A DNA stretch of 64,000 bases from contig CAYNRE010000009.1 in NCBI GenBank assembly GCA_964399535.1, positions 620,001 through 684,000 on the forward strand, read 5' to 3'. Each line of letters starts with the position of its first letter. Positions within the stretch are counted from its first letter, which is position 1. The notes under the pieces are model-generated. The model worked only from the letters and a program-made list of their open reading frames with translations, was not told where the DNA came from and searched no databases. Shown here in pieces: positions 42,157-51,000 of the stretch. The position numbers and the translations under genes were made by a program. Origin of the DNA: CAYNRE01 sp964399535 (GTDB taxonomy: Bacteria > Planctomycetota > Planctomycetia > Pirellulales > CAYNRE01).

Positions 42157-44007
42157 TTAGAAACACATTTCCAGCGCCGAGCGATCGTTGGCCTGGATGG
42201 CCGCGGCCAGCCCGTCGTTCTCGGCCAACAGGTGCGAGGCGAAAAACTGAGCGGTCTTCACTTTGTTGAAGTAGAACTGCGCATCGCCACCGTCGCGGGC
42301 CAGCGCGGTTTGTTGCTCGGGGGTCTTGGCGCCGCGCTCGGCGTAGAGCCGGTCGAGCAGGCGCTGGGCCACTACCCCCTGCTCGATGAGCAGCCAGCCT
42401 ACCACCACGTTGGAAAGCATTGAGAGGTACGGGCAAGCCTCGAGCAAGGGAAAATTCAAATCGCCCTGCATTTGGTACATGCCAAACTGCATCGTGATTT
42501 GTTCGACAACCTCCTTGCGGGCTCGCAGTGCCGCGACGGAGCTGGCCAAGACGGGGTGGTCGGCTTGGGCATCGAGGAATTGGCCGATGTCGGCCATGAG
42601 GGTCATGAACAGCATGCCCCCCTTGCGGCCCACCTTGCGCCCCAACAGGTCGAGCGCCTGAATGCCGTTGGTTCCCTCGTAGATCGAGGCGATCTTCACG
42701 TCGCGCAGGTACTGCTCGATCGGGTAATCCTTCAGGTAACCGTGCCCCCCCAGCGTTTGCAGCGCCAGCTCGGTAACCTCGAATCCGGTATCGGTGCACC
42801 AGGCCTTGCAAAGCGGGGTGAGCAATTCGATCCGGCCGGCCAGTCGCTCGCGCTCCTCGGCGTCGGTGGCGTGCTGGGCCAGATCGAGCCAGAAAGCGGT
42901 GTGCAGCAAAAGCGCCCGGCCCCCTTCGATATAGGCTTTCATCGTGGCCAGCATCCGCTTCACGTCGGGGTGCTCGGTAATCAGCACCTGGGGAGCGTTG
43001 GCATCGCGGAAGTTGCGCATGTCGGGGCCCTGCACCCGGGTGCGGGCATAGGCCAAGGCCGACTGGTAGGCGGCCGAGCCAATGGCCACCCCCTGCAGGC
43101 CCACGCCGATGCGGGCCTCGTTCATCATGTGGAACATCAGCTCGATGCCCTGCTCCTCCTCGCCCACCAGGAAACCCTGACAGCGATCGTTTTCGCCGAA
43201 GGCCAGCGAACAGGTGGGCGATCCGTGGATGCCCAGTTTGTGCTCGATTCCGGTGCAGGCCACGTCGTTGGGTTCGCCCAACGAGCCGTCGGCGTTGACG
43301 CGAATCTTGGGTACGATGAACAGGCTGAGCCCCTTGGTGCCCGCCGGCGCGCCCTCGATGCGGGCCAGCACCAGGTGCACCACGTTCTCGACCAGGTCAT
43401 GGTCGCCGCCGCTAATGAAAATTTTGTTTCCCTGGATGAAGTACTTGCCGTCGCGGCGCACGGCCTTGGTCTTGACCATTCCGACGGCGCTGCCGGCATG
43501 GGCCTCGGTCAGGCACATCGTGCCTCCCCAGGTGCCGTCGATCATGGGTTTGAGAAACAGTTTCTTCTGTTCGGCGCTGCCGAATTGAATCAACAGGTCG
43601 GCCGCGGCCCGCGTGAGCCCGGCAATCATCGACAGCGATGAATTGGCTCCGACGAAGGCCTCGCCCAGCGCGGCCCCCACGGCGTAGGGCAGCCCCTGCC
43701 CGCCGTACTCGGCGGGGGTGCTCATGGTCATCCAGCGGGCCTCGGCCTGTTGTCGATAGGCCGCGCGGAACGATGGGGGGGCCGTCACGCGTCCCTCTTC
43801 CCAGCGGCAGCCCTCGCGATCGCCCGACTCGTTGCAGGCCGCCAAGACTTCTTGGGCGAACTTGACCCCCTCGGTCAAAATCAGCTCCAGATCGCCCCGA
43901 TCGATCTCGGCGTAGGTGGGGTAACCGAGCAGGTGGTCCATATCGAGCTGCTCAAACAGCACGAACTGCACGTCGCGTAGATCGAAAATGAAACGCCCAT
44001 CGGCCAT
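42157..44007 (-). CDS. Acyl-CoA dehydrogenase, long form
   Basis: This FAD enzyme forms a double bond at the alpha-beta position of acyl-CoA. The 616-residue length is of the long class with a C-terminal extension. The FAD-binding stretch is CLTEAHAGSAVGMVKTKA, and the active-site base is the glutamate in IYEGTNGIQALDLLG. HGYLKDYPIEQYLRD precedes it. The start is the ATG at 44007, with GGAG about 10 nt ahead. The ligase gene follows 39 bases downstream. I cannot tell the chain length of the substrate; similar long dehydrogenases include the DmdC type. Confidence 0.93.
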   Translation of the reverse strand: MADGRFIFDLRDVQFVLFEQLDMDHLLGYPTYAEIDRGDLELILTEGVKFAQEVLAACNESGDREGCRWEEGRVTAPPSFRAAYRQQAEARWMTMSTPAEYGGQGLPYAVGAALGEAFVGANSSLSMIAGLTRAAADLLIQFGSAEQKKLFLKPMIDGTWGGTMCLTEAHAGSAVGMVKTKAVRRDGKYFIQGNKIFISGGDHDLVENVVHLVLARIEGAPAGTKGLSLFIVPKIRVNADGSLGEPNDVACTGIEHKLGIHGSPTCSLAFGENDRCQGFLVGEEEQGIELMFHMMNEARIGVGLQGVAIGSAAYQSALAYARTRVQGPDMRNFRDANAPQVLITEHPDVKRMLATMKAYIEGGRALLLHTAFWLDLAQHATDAEERERLAGRIELLTPLCKAWCTDTGFEVTELALQTLGGHGYLKDYPIEQYLRDVKIASIYEGTNGIQALDLLGRKVGRKGGMLFMTLMADIGQFLDAQADHPVLASSVAALRARKEVVEQITMQFGMYQMQGDLNFPLLEACPYLSMLSNVVVGWLLIEQGVVAQRLLDRLYAERGAKTPEQQTALARDGGDAQFYFNKVKTAQFFASHLLAENDGLAAAIQANDRSALEMCF

Positions 44008-44178
44008 GCCATCGGCTCCGCTTAGGAGGGGTTCGGTCGGGCCAGCGCCCCGGGCGCATGACCGGTTCGGGACTCAAAGCCCCCGGAGTGGAAACCCCCT
44101 GAATACCACATCAGAACGACGATTCTTCTCCGGGCTGGGCAGTTTATCCCGGGCGGTCTGCCAGCGTCTAGCGGGGTG

Positions 44179-45720
44179 CTAGCCTGACCGAGGGGGGTCG
44201 GCTTGCCACTGCTCGACCTTCCAAGCCGGCGTCGGATCGGCTTCCCAGGGCCAGCAGGGCTGTAGCCGCCGCCGGTAGGAGTAGTTCCAAAAGTCGGGCG
44301 GAGCGCAGCCTGGGGCCGAAACGCTCCAGATTTGCCGTGCCCGCGACTGGTAAGCGGCCCGAAAACCAGCCGGGCTCTTGGCGACCAGCACGGCGGCCGC
44401 AAACGGATCGATGCCGGCGGCCTGGAAAAGCTGTGGCGCGAAATGGGGGCCGCTGCGGCTGGTGACGACCAGCTGAACCGCACCCAAGGCCAGCACGGCC
44501 GAGGGCCCCATGTCGATCGGCAAATTCTTCGAGAGATGGCCCGAGAGTATAAACCGGGCCTGGAACAACCGCTCGACTTGGGCCGTAACGGGTAGCGGCC
44601 GGCTGAAACGCGTATCGCGCCGCCCCCCGACCGGACCGACGAAGGTGCCGCCCGGACCCAGGGCCTGACAGGCCTCGACCACTTCGGGTGCCACCAAGGT
44701 AATGAGCACCGGACCGGACCAGCGGTACTTGAGCAGTTCGGCCAAAAGCGCGGTGCTGTCGCCCGGCGCGCCCGAGGTGGTGGCGTCGGCCGGGTCGCTC
44801 AGCACGACCAGCCCCGGATTCCGCTGCGATTGTTCCCAGGCCAGGCGAACGGCCTCGTGCACCGGAACCAGTTCAGGTAGGTACTCGCGCCGCCGCCTCC
44901 AAAGCAGTTCGGCCAGTTGCTCGGCGCTGCCGGCGGCCTGCTCGGCCGCCTGCGGGGTGCTGACCATCACCACGGCCGATCCCAGTTCGGGCACATCGAG
45001 CCAGGGCTGCACGGTGGCCAGCCCCGCCGCGAGAATTCCCGCTTGTTGTTCGAGCTCGATCAGCCGTGCCTTCAACTCGGCGCTGAGCGTACCGGGCTGT
45101 TCGGTATTGGCCCGTTCGGCCGGTAACACCAGGGGGAGCTTGACCCAACTGGTCACTGGCCGGATGCCATCGATCACCAGACGCCGCAGCACGGCCGCCC
45201 CGCGCTGGCCGGTTTCGGCCACGTCGACGTGCGGTACGGTGTGAAACAGCACCAGGGCGTCGGCCGCGCGGATCATCGCCTTGGTAACATTGGCGTGCAG
45301 ATCGAGCGTGGCCACGAGCGGAACGCCGGGTCCCAAGGCCCGCCGGGTGCGCGCAAGCAGCGTTCCGGTAACGTCCGGGTCGTCCTCGCCGGCCAAGGCA
45401 CCGTGCAGGGCCAACAGCACTCCGTCGAGCGGGCCCGACTGGGCCAGTGCCTCGTCGAACACCTCAAACAACCATCGCCTGGCATCGGCCGTGAGTGGCC
45501 CGCTGGGCCAGGCGGGCAGCCGGGCCAGGCCGACGATCTCGGGTCGCTCGGGCCAGGCACTCAGCGATTGGATGAATCCGCCCAACTCGTTCGTATCGGC
45601 CATTTCCTGAACGAGTTCGGCTCCCCGCAGTACGCCGAAGGCCTGAAAATCTTCGGCCGTGGTCGGCAGCGGGTTGAAGGTGTTGGTTTCCTGCCAGAGC
45701 TGTCCGATCGCGATCCGCAT
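44179..45720 (-). CDS. MlrC-type M81 family protein
   Basis: The 513-residue protein begins RIAIGQLWQETNTFNPLPTT, the usual MlrC start. The metal-site stretches are LDLHANVTKAM, NELGGF and DPADATTSGAPGDST. MlrC is known from microcystin breakdown in sphingomonads, but most family members act on other, unknown substrates, and Planctomycetes members are common. The catalytic metal ligands (Asp, His of LDLHAN) are present. It lies between an acyl-CoA dehydrogenase gene and a DUF6807 gene, in the same direction as the latter with a 48-base gap. Confidence 0.85.
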   Translation of the reverse strand: MRIAIGQLWQETNTFNPLPTTAEDFQAFGVLRGAELVQEMADTNELGGFIQSLSAWPERPEIVGLARLPAWPSGPLTADARRWLFEVFDEALAQSGPLDGVLLALHGALAGEDDPDVTGTLLARTRRALGPGVPLVATLDLHANVTKAMIRAADALVLFHTVPHVDVAETGQRGAAVLRRLVIDGIRPVTSWVKLPLVLPAERANTEQPGTLSAELKARLIELEQQAGILAAGLATVQPWLDVPELGSAVVMVSTPQAAEQAAGSAEQLAELLWRRRREYLPELVPVHEAVRLAWEQSQRNPGLVVLSDPADATTSGAPGDSTALLAELLKYRWSGPVLITLVAPEVVEACQALGPGGTFVGPVGGRRDTRFSRPLPVTAQVERLFQARFILSGHLSKNLPIDMGPSAVLALGAVQLVVTSRSGPHFAPQLFQAAGIDPFAAAVLVAKSPAGFRAAYQSRARQIWSVSAPGCAPPDFWNYSYRRRLQPCWPWEADPTPAWKVEQWQADPPRSG

Positions 45721-45768
45721 GGTTTGCCGCTCCGGTCCGACCTGGCAGGGTACGGCCGCGAGGCCTCG

Positions 45769-46749
45769 CTAGCGGGTACCTTGCAGCAGACCCAGCCCTG
45801 CCTGGTAGCAGTGGTTCCAGTCGGGCTCGGGGCCCGAGAACAGCAGCACCGCGAAACGCAGCCTGAGCGACTGGCCCGGCGCCACCTCGACCCGGCTGGG
45901 GGCACCGCGGGTGAAGGCTTGCAGGCCAAACGGATTGGCGGCAATCAGGCCGTAATCGCGAACGTGAAACCAGGAGGGGCGAAAGTTCTTCGGGTCGGGC
46001 ACCACCAGGACGCCGGCCAGCTGGCCGTCGGCGGGGCCGAAATAGGCACACCAATCGGCCGTTTTTCCCCAAGCGCCGGCTTCGTTGCGCTGGCCCCGAG
46101 CGTTGAGAATGGTGCCCCCCTCGCGCACGATCAGGCGGCGCGTCAGCCGAAGTCCGAGTCCCATCTCTTCCTGGTCGCCGAAATAAAAGCCCTTGTCGCC
46201 GGCCGTGAACGTGGAATCCCAGACCAGCCAGGTTCCCTCGGGGGCAACGCGGAGCGACCAACGGGCCAACTCGTCGGCCAGCCGTTGGCCATCGGCCGCG
46301 TAGCGATGCTGGGCCGAAAAGTCGCACGTGCCCGGCCCGGTGCGGGGCTCGCCAACCAACCCTTGGTGTTCAACCGGCACCTGGCAGCGCCAGAAATCGG
46401 CCCCACTCAAGTCGCCGAACGAGAGCCACATCCCAGGGTGCATGGTTTCGTGATCGGTCAGCTCATCGCGCTCGTTCGGTGGATGGGTCCGAGTAACCTG
46501 TTGCCCGCCGGGGGCGTGGAGCAATCGAAAGAACGGGCGCGTGACCAGCGGGTCCTGCCAGACGTATTCCCCCCAGGGGCGCTCGGCGATGCGAATCTCG
46601 AGCGAGCCGGGGTGTTTCACCGCCGTGACACTGGGCGGCTCATCGGCGGTTGCCTGCCGCGCGGCGGCCGTGCCGAGGCCCATCAGGGCCAGGCTGCCGC
46701 TGAAAAACCAGCCCACCACCCGACTCGCGGAACTGCCTGTCGTGCTCAT
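45769..46749 (-). CDS. DUF6807 secreted protein
   Basis: The 326-residue product has a leader with a hydrophobic core (VVGWFFSGSLALMGLGTAAA) and then beta-rich sequence with PNERDELTDHETMHPGMWLSF-like and NFRPSWFHVRDYGLIAANPF stretches that I recognise as DUF6807 (sometimes called PmoA family). This family is common in Planctomycetes near sugar-related genes; its function is unknown. No catalytic residues can be named. It is co-directional with the MlrC-type gene, 48 bases upstream of it, and divergent from the EEP gene. Confidence 0.8.
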   Translation of the reverse strand: MSTTGSSASRVVGWFFSGSLALMGLGTAAARQATADEPPSVTAVKHPGSLEIRIAERPWGEYVWQDPLVTRPFFRLLHAPGGQQVTRTHPPNERDELTDHETMHPGMWLSFGDLSGADFWRCQVPVEHQGLVGEPRTGPGTCDFSAQHRYAADGQRLADELARWSLRVAPEGTWLVWDSTFTAGDKGFYFGDQEEMGLGLRLTRRLIVREGGTILNARGQRNEAGAWGKTADWCAYFGPADGQLAGVLVVPDPKNFRPSWFHVRDYGLIAANPFGLQAFTRGAPSRVEVAPGQSLRLRFAVLLFSGPEPDWNHCYQAGLGLLQGTR

Positions 46750-46844
46750 TGTTTCACCTGCCTGCCGGCATCTGGTCCGCCGCGCGCGCCTCGCCGGTCA
46801 TAATAGTGGTCGCTCGCCCGATCGTCTGCTAGCCTGAGCGGTCG

Positions 46845-46859
46845 GGAAAATACTTTTCC
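46845..46859. promoter_or_regulatory. Palindrome GGAAAA-tac-TTTTCC in a divergent promoter
   Basis: A perfect 6-bp inverted repeat with a 3-nt centre lies 29 bases ahead of the EEP gene start in a GC-rich divergent spacer. It could be an operator, or a DNA-bend. No experiment supports this. Confidence 0.4.
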
Positions 46860-46887
46860 GGATCGCGAACCGAACGGTGAACCAGCG

Positions 46888-47763
46888 ATGTTGCGCAGCA
46901 CGCATTGGGCCTTCTGGGCGGCGACCCTGGTCGCCTGGTCCTCGTCGGCGGCAGCCCAGCCCGATGACCAGTTGACGGTGATGACCTACAACCTCAGATA
47001 CGCCAGTCCTCAGGGGGAAAATAACTGGCCCGCTCGCCGCCCGGTGGCCAAGGCCCTGATCGAATCGGCGGCGCCCGACCTGATCGGAACCCAGGAGGGG
47101 CTCTACGGACAGCTCCGCGACCTGGAAGCGGACCTGCCCGACTACGCTTGGTTGGGGCTGGGTCGGGAAGGCGGCAGCCGTGGCGAATTCATGGCCATTT
47201 TCTACCGTCGCGACCGGTGGGATCCGCTGGAGTATGACCACTATTGGCTTTCGGACACGCCGGAGCGAATCGGCTCGGCCACTTGGGGCAATACCGTGCG
47301 GCGAATGGTTACCTGGGTTCGGTTTCGCCGCTTACCCGAGGGACCGAGTTTGTATTTCGTAAACACCCACTTCGACCACCAGGTGCAGGCCTCGCGCGAG
47401 AAGAGCGCCGAGTTGCTGCTGAACCGCTCGGGCCAATTGGCCTCCGAATTGCCGGTGGTGCTGGTGGGCGATTTTAATGCGGCCGCGGGCGCCAACCCGG
47501 CCTACGATACGCTGTTGGCCTCTCCCGCGGGGGGCGGGGCCGCGTTTCGCGATGCCTGGCTCGAGGCGCCCCAGCGCGGCCCCGACGTGGGAACTTTTCA
47601 CAACTACCGTGGTCCCCGACCCGGTGGTCCGCGAATCGATTGGATCTTGCTCCGAGGGCCGGTTCAGGCCCTGTCGGCCGAAGTGCTTACGTTCGAGCAA
47701 GCAGGACAATACCCCAGCGACCATTTTCCCGTGCTGGCCCGCTTGAAGCTGACTCAACCCTAG
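46888..47763 (+). CDS. Secreted endonuclease/exonuclease/phosphatase family protein
   Basis: The 291-residue protein has a signal peptide (TLVAWSSSAAAQ) and an EEP fold: VMTYNLRYASPQGENN, LIGTQEGLYGQL, VNTHFDHQ, VGDFNA and SDHFPVLA. All catalytic acids and the two histidines are present. EEP enzymes cut phosphodiester or phosphoester bonds. The substrate might be nucleic acid, phospholipid or inositol phosphate. It is 26 bases before the deacetylase-like gene, with the same direction, so they could be co-transcribed. Confidence 0.9.
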   Translation: MLRSTHWAFWAATLVAWSSSAAAQPDDQLTVMTYNLRYASPQGENNWPARRPVAKALIESAAPDLIGTQEGLYGQLRDLEADLPDYAWLGLGREGGSRGEFMAIFYRRDRWDPLEYDHYWLSDTPERIGSATWGNTVRRMVTWVRFRRLPEGPSLYFVNTHFDHQVQASREKSAELLLNRSGQLASELPVVLVGDFNAAAGANPAYDTLLASPAGGGAAFRDAWLEAPQRGPDVGTFHNYRGPRPGGPRIDWILLRGPVQALSAEVLTFEQAGQYPSDHFPVLARLKLTQP

Positions 47764-47789
47764 TTGGCCCCGGTCGATCGAGATTGCCG

Positions 47790-48998
47790 ATGTCGCGCTC
47801 GGGTTGGTTGATTTGGGGCCAGCGCTTTTACCCGCTGGTGGTGGCGTTGTTGGCCGCCCTGATCTGGCTACCGCGCTGGGGGGCTGACTCCTCGCGCCCC
47901 TTGCCGGCCGATTCGCCGCTACGGGTGGTGCTGCGCTACGACGATTTGACCAGCCAAACGGCTTGGGAGCCCGAAGAGCGGCTGATCGAAGTTTGCCGGC
48001 GCCACGGGCTGCGGGCCACGCTAGCCGTGATTCCCGCGCTGTTGGAGCCGGCCGACACACGGAAACTGTCTGCGTTGCGTTCGGCGGCCGCCGAGGGGGT
48101 AATCGAAATCGCTCAGCACGGCTGGGACCACTACTACCGAATCGACTACCCGCGCGAGCGAACCGAGTTGGTGGGGCGTCCGGCCGCCGATCAAATGCAG
48201 CGCATCGAGCGCGGCCGGCAGCGCCTCGAGGAATACCTCGAGACCCGGGTGACGACGTTCATACCACCCTGGAACAGCTACGACGCCACTACGGTCGGAG
48301 CATTGCGCAAACTGCAGTTCGCCACCCTGTCGGCTGGCCGAAGGGGGTTGATCCCCGGGCCCGGGCGGCCGCTGTACGTGCTCCCCGCCACCTGCGAGGC
48401 CTTGGAGCTGCGCCGCGCCGTGGCCGAGATGCGCGCCGCTGGCCAGGGGGGCGTTCTCGTCGTGCAGTGGCATCCCTACGATTTCGCTCCGCGGGGTCCG
48501 GTGACCTTGGCCGAGCTGGACGAGACCTTGGCATGGCTGGCCGCGCAGAGCGACGTGGTGGGGGCCACGGTCGATGAGGCCGCGCGCCAGGGTGCAACGC
48601 CCCGAACGCTGCTAGGCAACCGATGGATCGCAACGGCGGCCCGCCTGCTGCCGCCGATCTTGCGAGGGCCGCACGTTGTTGAGCTGGGTTACTACACGAG
48701 CCGACCGGTGCTGATCCGGGCGTCGGCGGAAGGGGCCGCCGGCGTGCTGCTGGGGTACTTGCTGGTTCCCCTGGGGCTCTGGCTCTGGGCGATCGGCCGC
48801 TGGCGCCACAGCGCCCCGGTGCGCTGGGGTTGGGGCCTTGCTCAGGCGGCGCTGATGCTGGGGTGGCTGGCGATGTTGAGCCGTGGAATCCGCCTCGACT
48901 GGCCCACGCTCCTCGGCGGCGCCTGGTTGGGCTGGATGTGTCTGGCGCTGGTCGCGGCCGGATTCAGGCGGCTGAAACGCCGCCCGCCGCCCGCCTGA
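47790..48998 (+). CDS. Polysaccharide-deacetylase-like membrane protein
   Basis: The start is the ATG at 47790, 27 bases after the EEP stop. The 402-residue product has an N-terminal hydrophobic segment (YPLVVALLAALIWLPRWG), then a deacetylase-type TIM-like fold with VVLRYDDLTSQTA, EIAQHGWDHYYR, FIPPWNSYD and VVQWHPYDF, and three hydrophobic segments near the C-terminus. The D-D and H-x3-H metal motifs are recognisable although not the full NodB set. It resembles DUF2334-type proteins. The active site probably faces the outside. Function unknown. Confidence 0.75.
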   Translation: MSRSGWLIWGQRFYPLVVALLAALIWLPRWGADSSRPLPADSPLRVVLRYDDLTSQTAWEPEERLIEVCRRHGLRATLAVIPALLEPADTRKLSALRSAAAEGVIEIAQHGWDHYYRIDYPRERTELVGRPAADQMQRIERGRQRLEEYLETRVTTFIPPWNSYDATTVGALRKLQFATLSAGRRGLIPGPGRPLYVLPATCEALELRRAVAEMRAAGQGGVLVVQWHPYDFAPRGPVTLAELDETLAWLAAQSDVVGATVDEAARQGATPRTLLGNRWIATAARLLPPILRGPHVVELGYYTSRPVLIRASAEGAAGVLLGYLLVPLGLWLWAIGRWRHSAPVRWGWGLAQAALMLGWLAMLSRGIRLDWPTLLGGAWLGWMCLALVAAGFRRLKRRPPPA

Positions 48999-49560
48999 AT
49001 CCGCACCAAAGGATTGGGTCTTCGGGGATTTCCGTGGGTCATTGCGGCTACGGAAGTTCCCTAGGGCTCGGTGTGGCGGTGACGGCCTGATGCTGCAGAG
49101 ATGATTCGTGGGTAAGCCCTGGACTGCTTCTTGACGCTCAGCTCAGGCTCGACGGTTCGCTGGAAAACGGCGGGGGTAGCGCCCCACCGCCCCGACCGCG
49201 CTCACGAACACCGCCGCCACGGCCCGCAAGCGGGTGACGGGCCGAGGCGACGGTGACGGCACAGGGGCTTAGGGAAAGCCGCTCCCAAGGGAAACAAAGC
49301 GGTCTCCCAGCCCTGCCACCCGCTTCGCCGTCGCCGTGCGTCGCTCGCCCCGCCGAGGCCGTCAGGCCCCTGGCGACGCACGCGACCAGAAGCGCGGGCA
49401 GGGCGCCCCTGCTGCCTGCGAGCCCGAGCTAGCCGAGCGTGAGCCACCGGGCGCCAACCCCGAGGCATCAACGCTAGCCGCTCCACCCACGAAGTTTCCC
49501 GAAGAACCAAAAGATTAGCGATTTCCCGGGCGGTCCGCCGCGAGTCGGCTGTTCGATGGA
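48999..49560. other. Structured GC-rich gap
   Basis: About 560 bases without a convincing gene. A 9-bp inverted repeat AAGCGGGTG / CACCCGCTT (49228-49236 and 49317-49325) encloses an 80-nt GC-rich stretch with several further complementary runs, so it could form a large stem. It might be a repeated element. No T-run follows on either side. Confidence 0.35.
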
Positions 49561-50004
49561 TCAACTGCCGCTGACCGTACAACCGGGATTGGCGCGCCGG
49601 AAGCGAGCAGCCGCGGCCGGGGTAACCGAAGTACCTTCGAGCACCACGAGCTTCAGCCAGGGAAGCCGGGCAAGCGCGGCCCAGACCGCGTCGTCGACCT
49701 CCGGTCCGCTCAAATAAACGTGGACGACCCGGGCCAGGTAGTCGCGCCCTAGCAGTTGCACCAGCCAGGGGGGCGAAGCTGGCTCGGACGTGCCCCGCAC
49801 CTCGAAATCGTAGCGGACAAAGCCGCCGTTGCGCTCGACCCAAGCCACGGCGGCCCGCTGGCGCGCCGCTCGATTTACCTGCACGGCGGCCGCCGCGCTG
49901 ACCAGAACCATGACCAAGAGCAGCCCGCGGAGGCTGAATCGAATCCAGCGGCGGCGGGCAGGCCGGGCGCGGGGCGATTGGCGTTGATCGAGCGATTCCG
50001 ACAT
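49561..50004 (-). CDS. Small membrane-anchored protein, leucine-rich-repeat-like end
   Basis: The ATG at 50004 gives 147 residues: a basic leader (SPRARPARRRWIRFSLRG), one hydrophobic segment (LLLVMVLVSAAAAV) and a 90-residue C-terminal part containing LARVVHVYLSGPEVDDAVWA and LPWLKLVVLEGTSVT, resembling short Planctomycetes LRR-type proteins with RFSLRGLLL leaders. The function is unknown. It is divergent from the next gene. Confidence 0.65.
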   Translation of the reverse strand: MSESLDQRQSPRARPARRRWIRFSLRGLLLVMVLVSAAAAVQVNRAARQRAAVAWVERNGGFVRYDFEVRGTSEPASPPWLVQLLGRDYLARVVHVYLSGPEVDDAVWAALARLPWLKLVVLEGTSVTPAAAARFRRANPGCTVSGS

Positions 50005-50136
50005 GCCGCGTCTCGTGAGACAATCGAGGGCGGGGCCAGGCGGCCGATTGGCTTGTTTCTCTCCTCTGGCTGGACGATAGTCAACGAGCGACGGCCCCTC
50101 CAAGCGGCCGACCCTAACTCAAGCGGAGTAGCCGGC

Positions 50137-50502
50137 GTGGACCTCGACCAGATTCAACTCAAAGCGGAATTCGCCTCGCTCCGAAAGAAGCTCGCCAAAG
50201 TCGAGGGCCAGAACCGCCGCCTGCGCCTGACCGGGCTCGGTATTCTGTTGGCTGGGCTGCTGATCGGGCTGTGGCTGGCCAAGCTGCTCACCTTTCCCAG
50301 CCGCACGGTCGAAGCCGAGCGGTTCGTGGTTCGCGATCGAAGCGGCGCGGTCGTGGCCGAGCTATCGGGCAGCGAGCAAGGAACCGAACTGGCCCTTTTC
50401 GGCGATCGAGGGCGCGGCCGTGCCCGGTTGGTCGTCAATGGCGAAAAGACGATGCTGTTGCTCGACGGACGGGGTCAGCGCTTGGCCTACACCGTGCCCT
50501 AG
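50137..50502 (+). CDS. Small membrane-anchored protein
   Basis: I chose the GTG at 50137, with GGAG about 12 nt upstream. The 121 residues have a coiled-coil opening (LKAEFASLRKKLAKVEGQNR), one membrane segment (LGILLAGLLIGLWLAKLL) and a beta-rich C-terminal part (ERFVVRDRSGAVVAELSGSE). I know several Planctomycetes proteins with this layout but no family name. The C-terminal part would face the periplasm. It converges on the pseudo-receiver gene. Confidence 0.6.
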   Translation: MDLDQIQLKAEFASLRKKLAKVEGQNRRLRLTGLGILLAGLLIGLWLAKLLTFPSRTVEAERFVVRDRSGAVVAELSGSEQGTELALFGDRGRGRARLVVNGEKTMLLLDGRGQRLAYTVP

Positions 50503-50537
50503 CAAGTCCGGGCCGAGCCGACCGCTGCTCCACGGGC

Positions 50538-50927
50538 TCAAGCGGCCGGGGTTGCTTGCCCCAGCACCTCTTCCAGCTTGCGCCGCGTGGCCGGATCGGC
50601 CAGGGCCAGCTTGCCAAACCCGGCCCGGGCACCCAGGGCCACGGCCTCGGCCTGGGCTTCCGGATAGTTGCTTACCAGCATCACCGGAATCTCGGCGAAC
50701 CGCGGGTCGGCCTTCAGCCGGCGGATGATTTCCAGACCGTCGGAGTAGTCCAGGTCGAGTTTGCGATTAACCAGGATCAGGTCGTAGGCGCGCTCGGCGA
50801 GCCTGGCTTCAACATCCGACCACTGGTCGGCGCCGTCGAACTGAGCCCCCCAGGTGCCGGCGATCAACCGCCGCAGGGCGGCATGATCGGGCCCGCAATT
50901 TCCCACGTCGAGCACACGCTTGGACAT
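50538..50927 (-). CDS. Pseudo-receiver protein
   Basis: The 129-residue protein has the length and pattern of a stand-alone receiver domain: RVLDVGNCGPDHAALRRLI, YDLILVNRKLD, IPVMLVSNYPE and GFGKLALADP. The acidic pocket (normally two Asp after the first strand) is replaced by Gly-Asn in VLDVGNCG, and the phosphoacceptor Asp is Asn in ILVNRKLD. The conserved lysine remains in GFGKLA. It therefore should not be phosphorylated in the usual way. It lies 74 bases after the end of the PQQ-like protein gene in the same direction. Confidence 0.75.
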   Translation of the reverse strand: MSKRVLDVGNCGPDHAALRRLIAGTWGAQFDGADQWSDVEARLAERAYDLILVNRKLDLDYSDGLEIIRRLKADPRFAEIPVMLVSNYPEAQAEAVALGARAGFGKLALADPATRRKLEEVLGQATPAA

Positions 50928-51000
50928 CGAAAGCAGTCTTTATGAGGTCTCGGGATGATTCGCCCGGCGCCAGGCGGCCGATCCTCCGCCGAAGGGGCGG

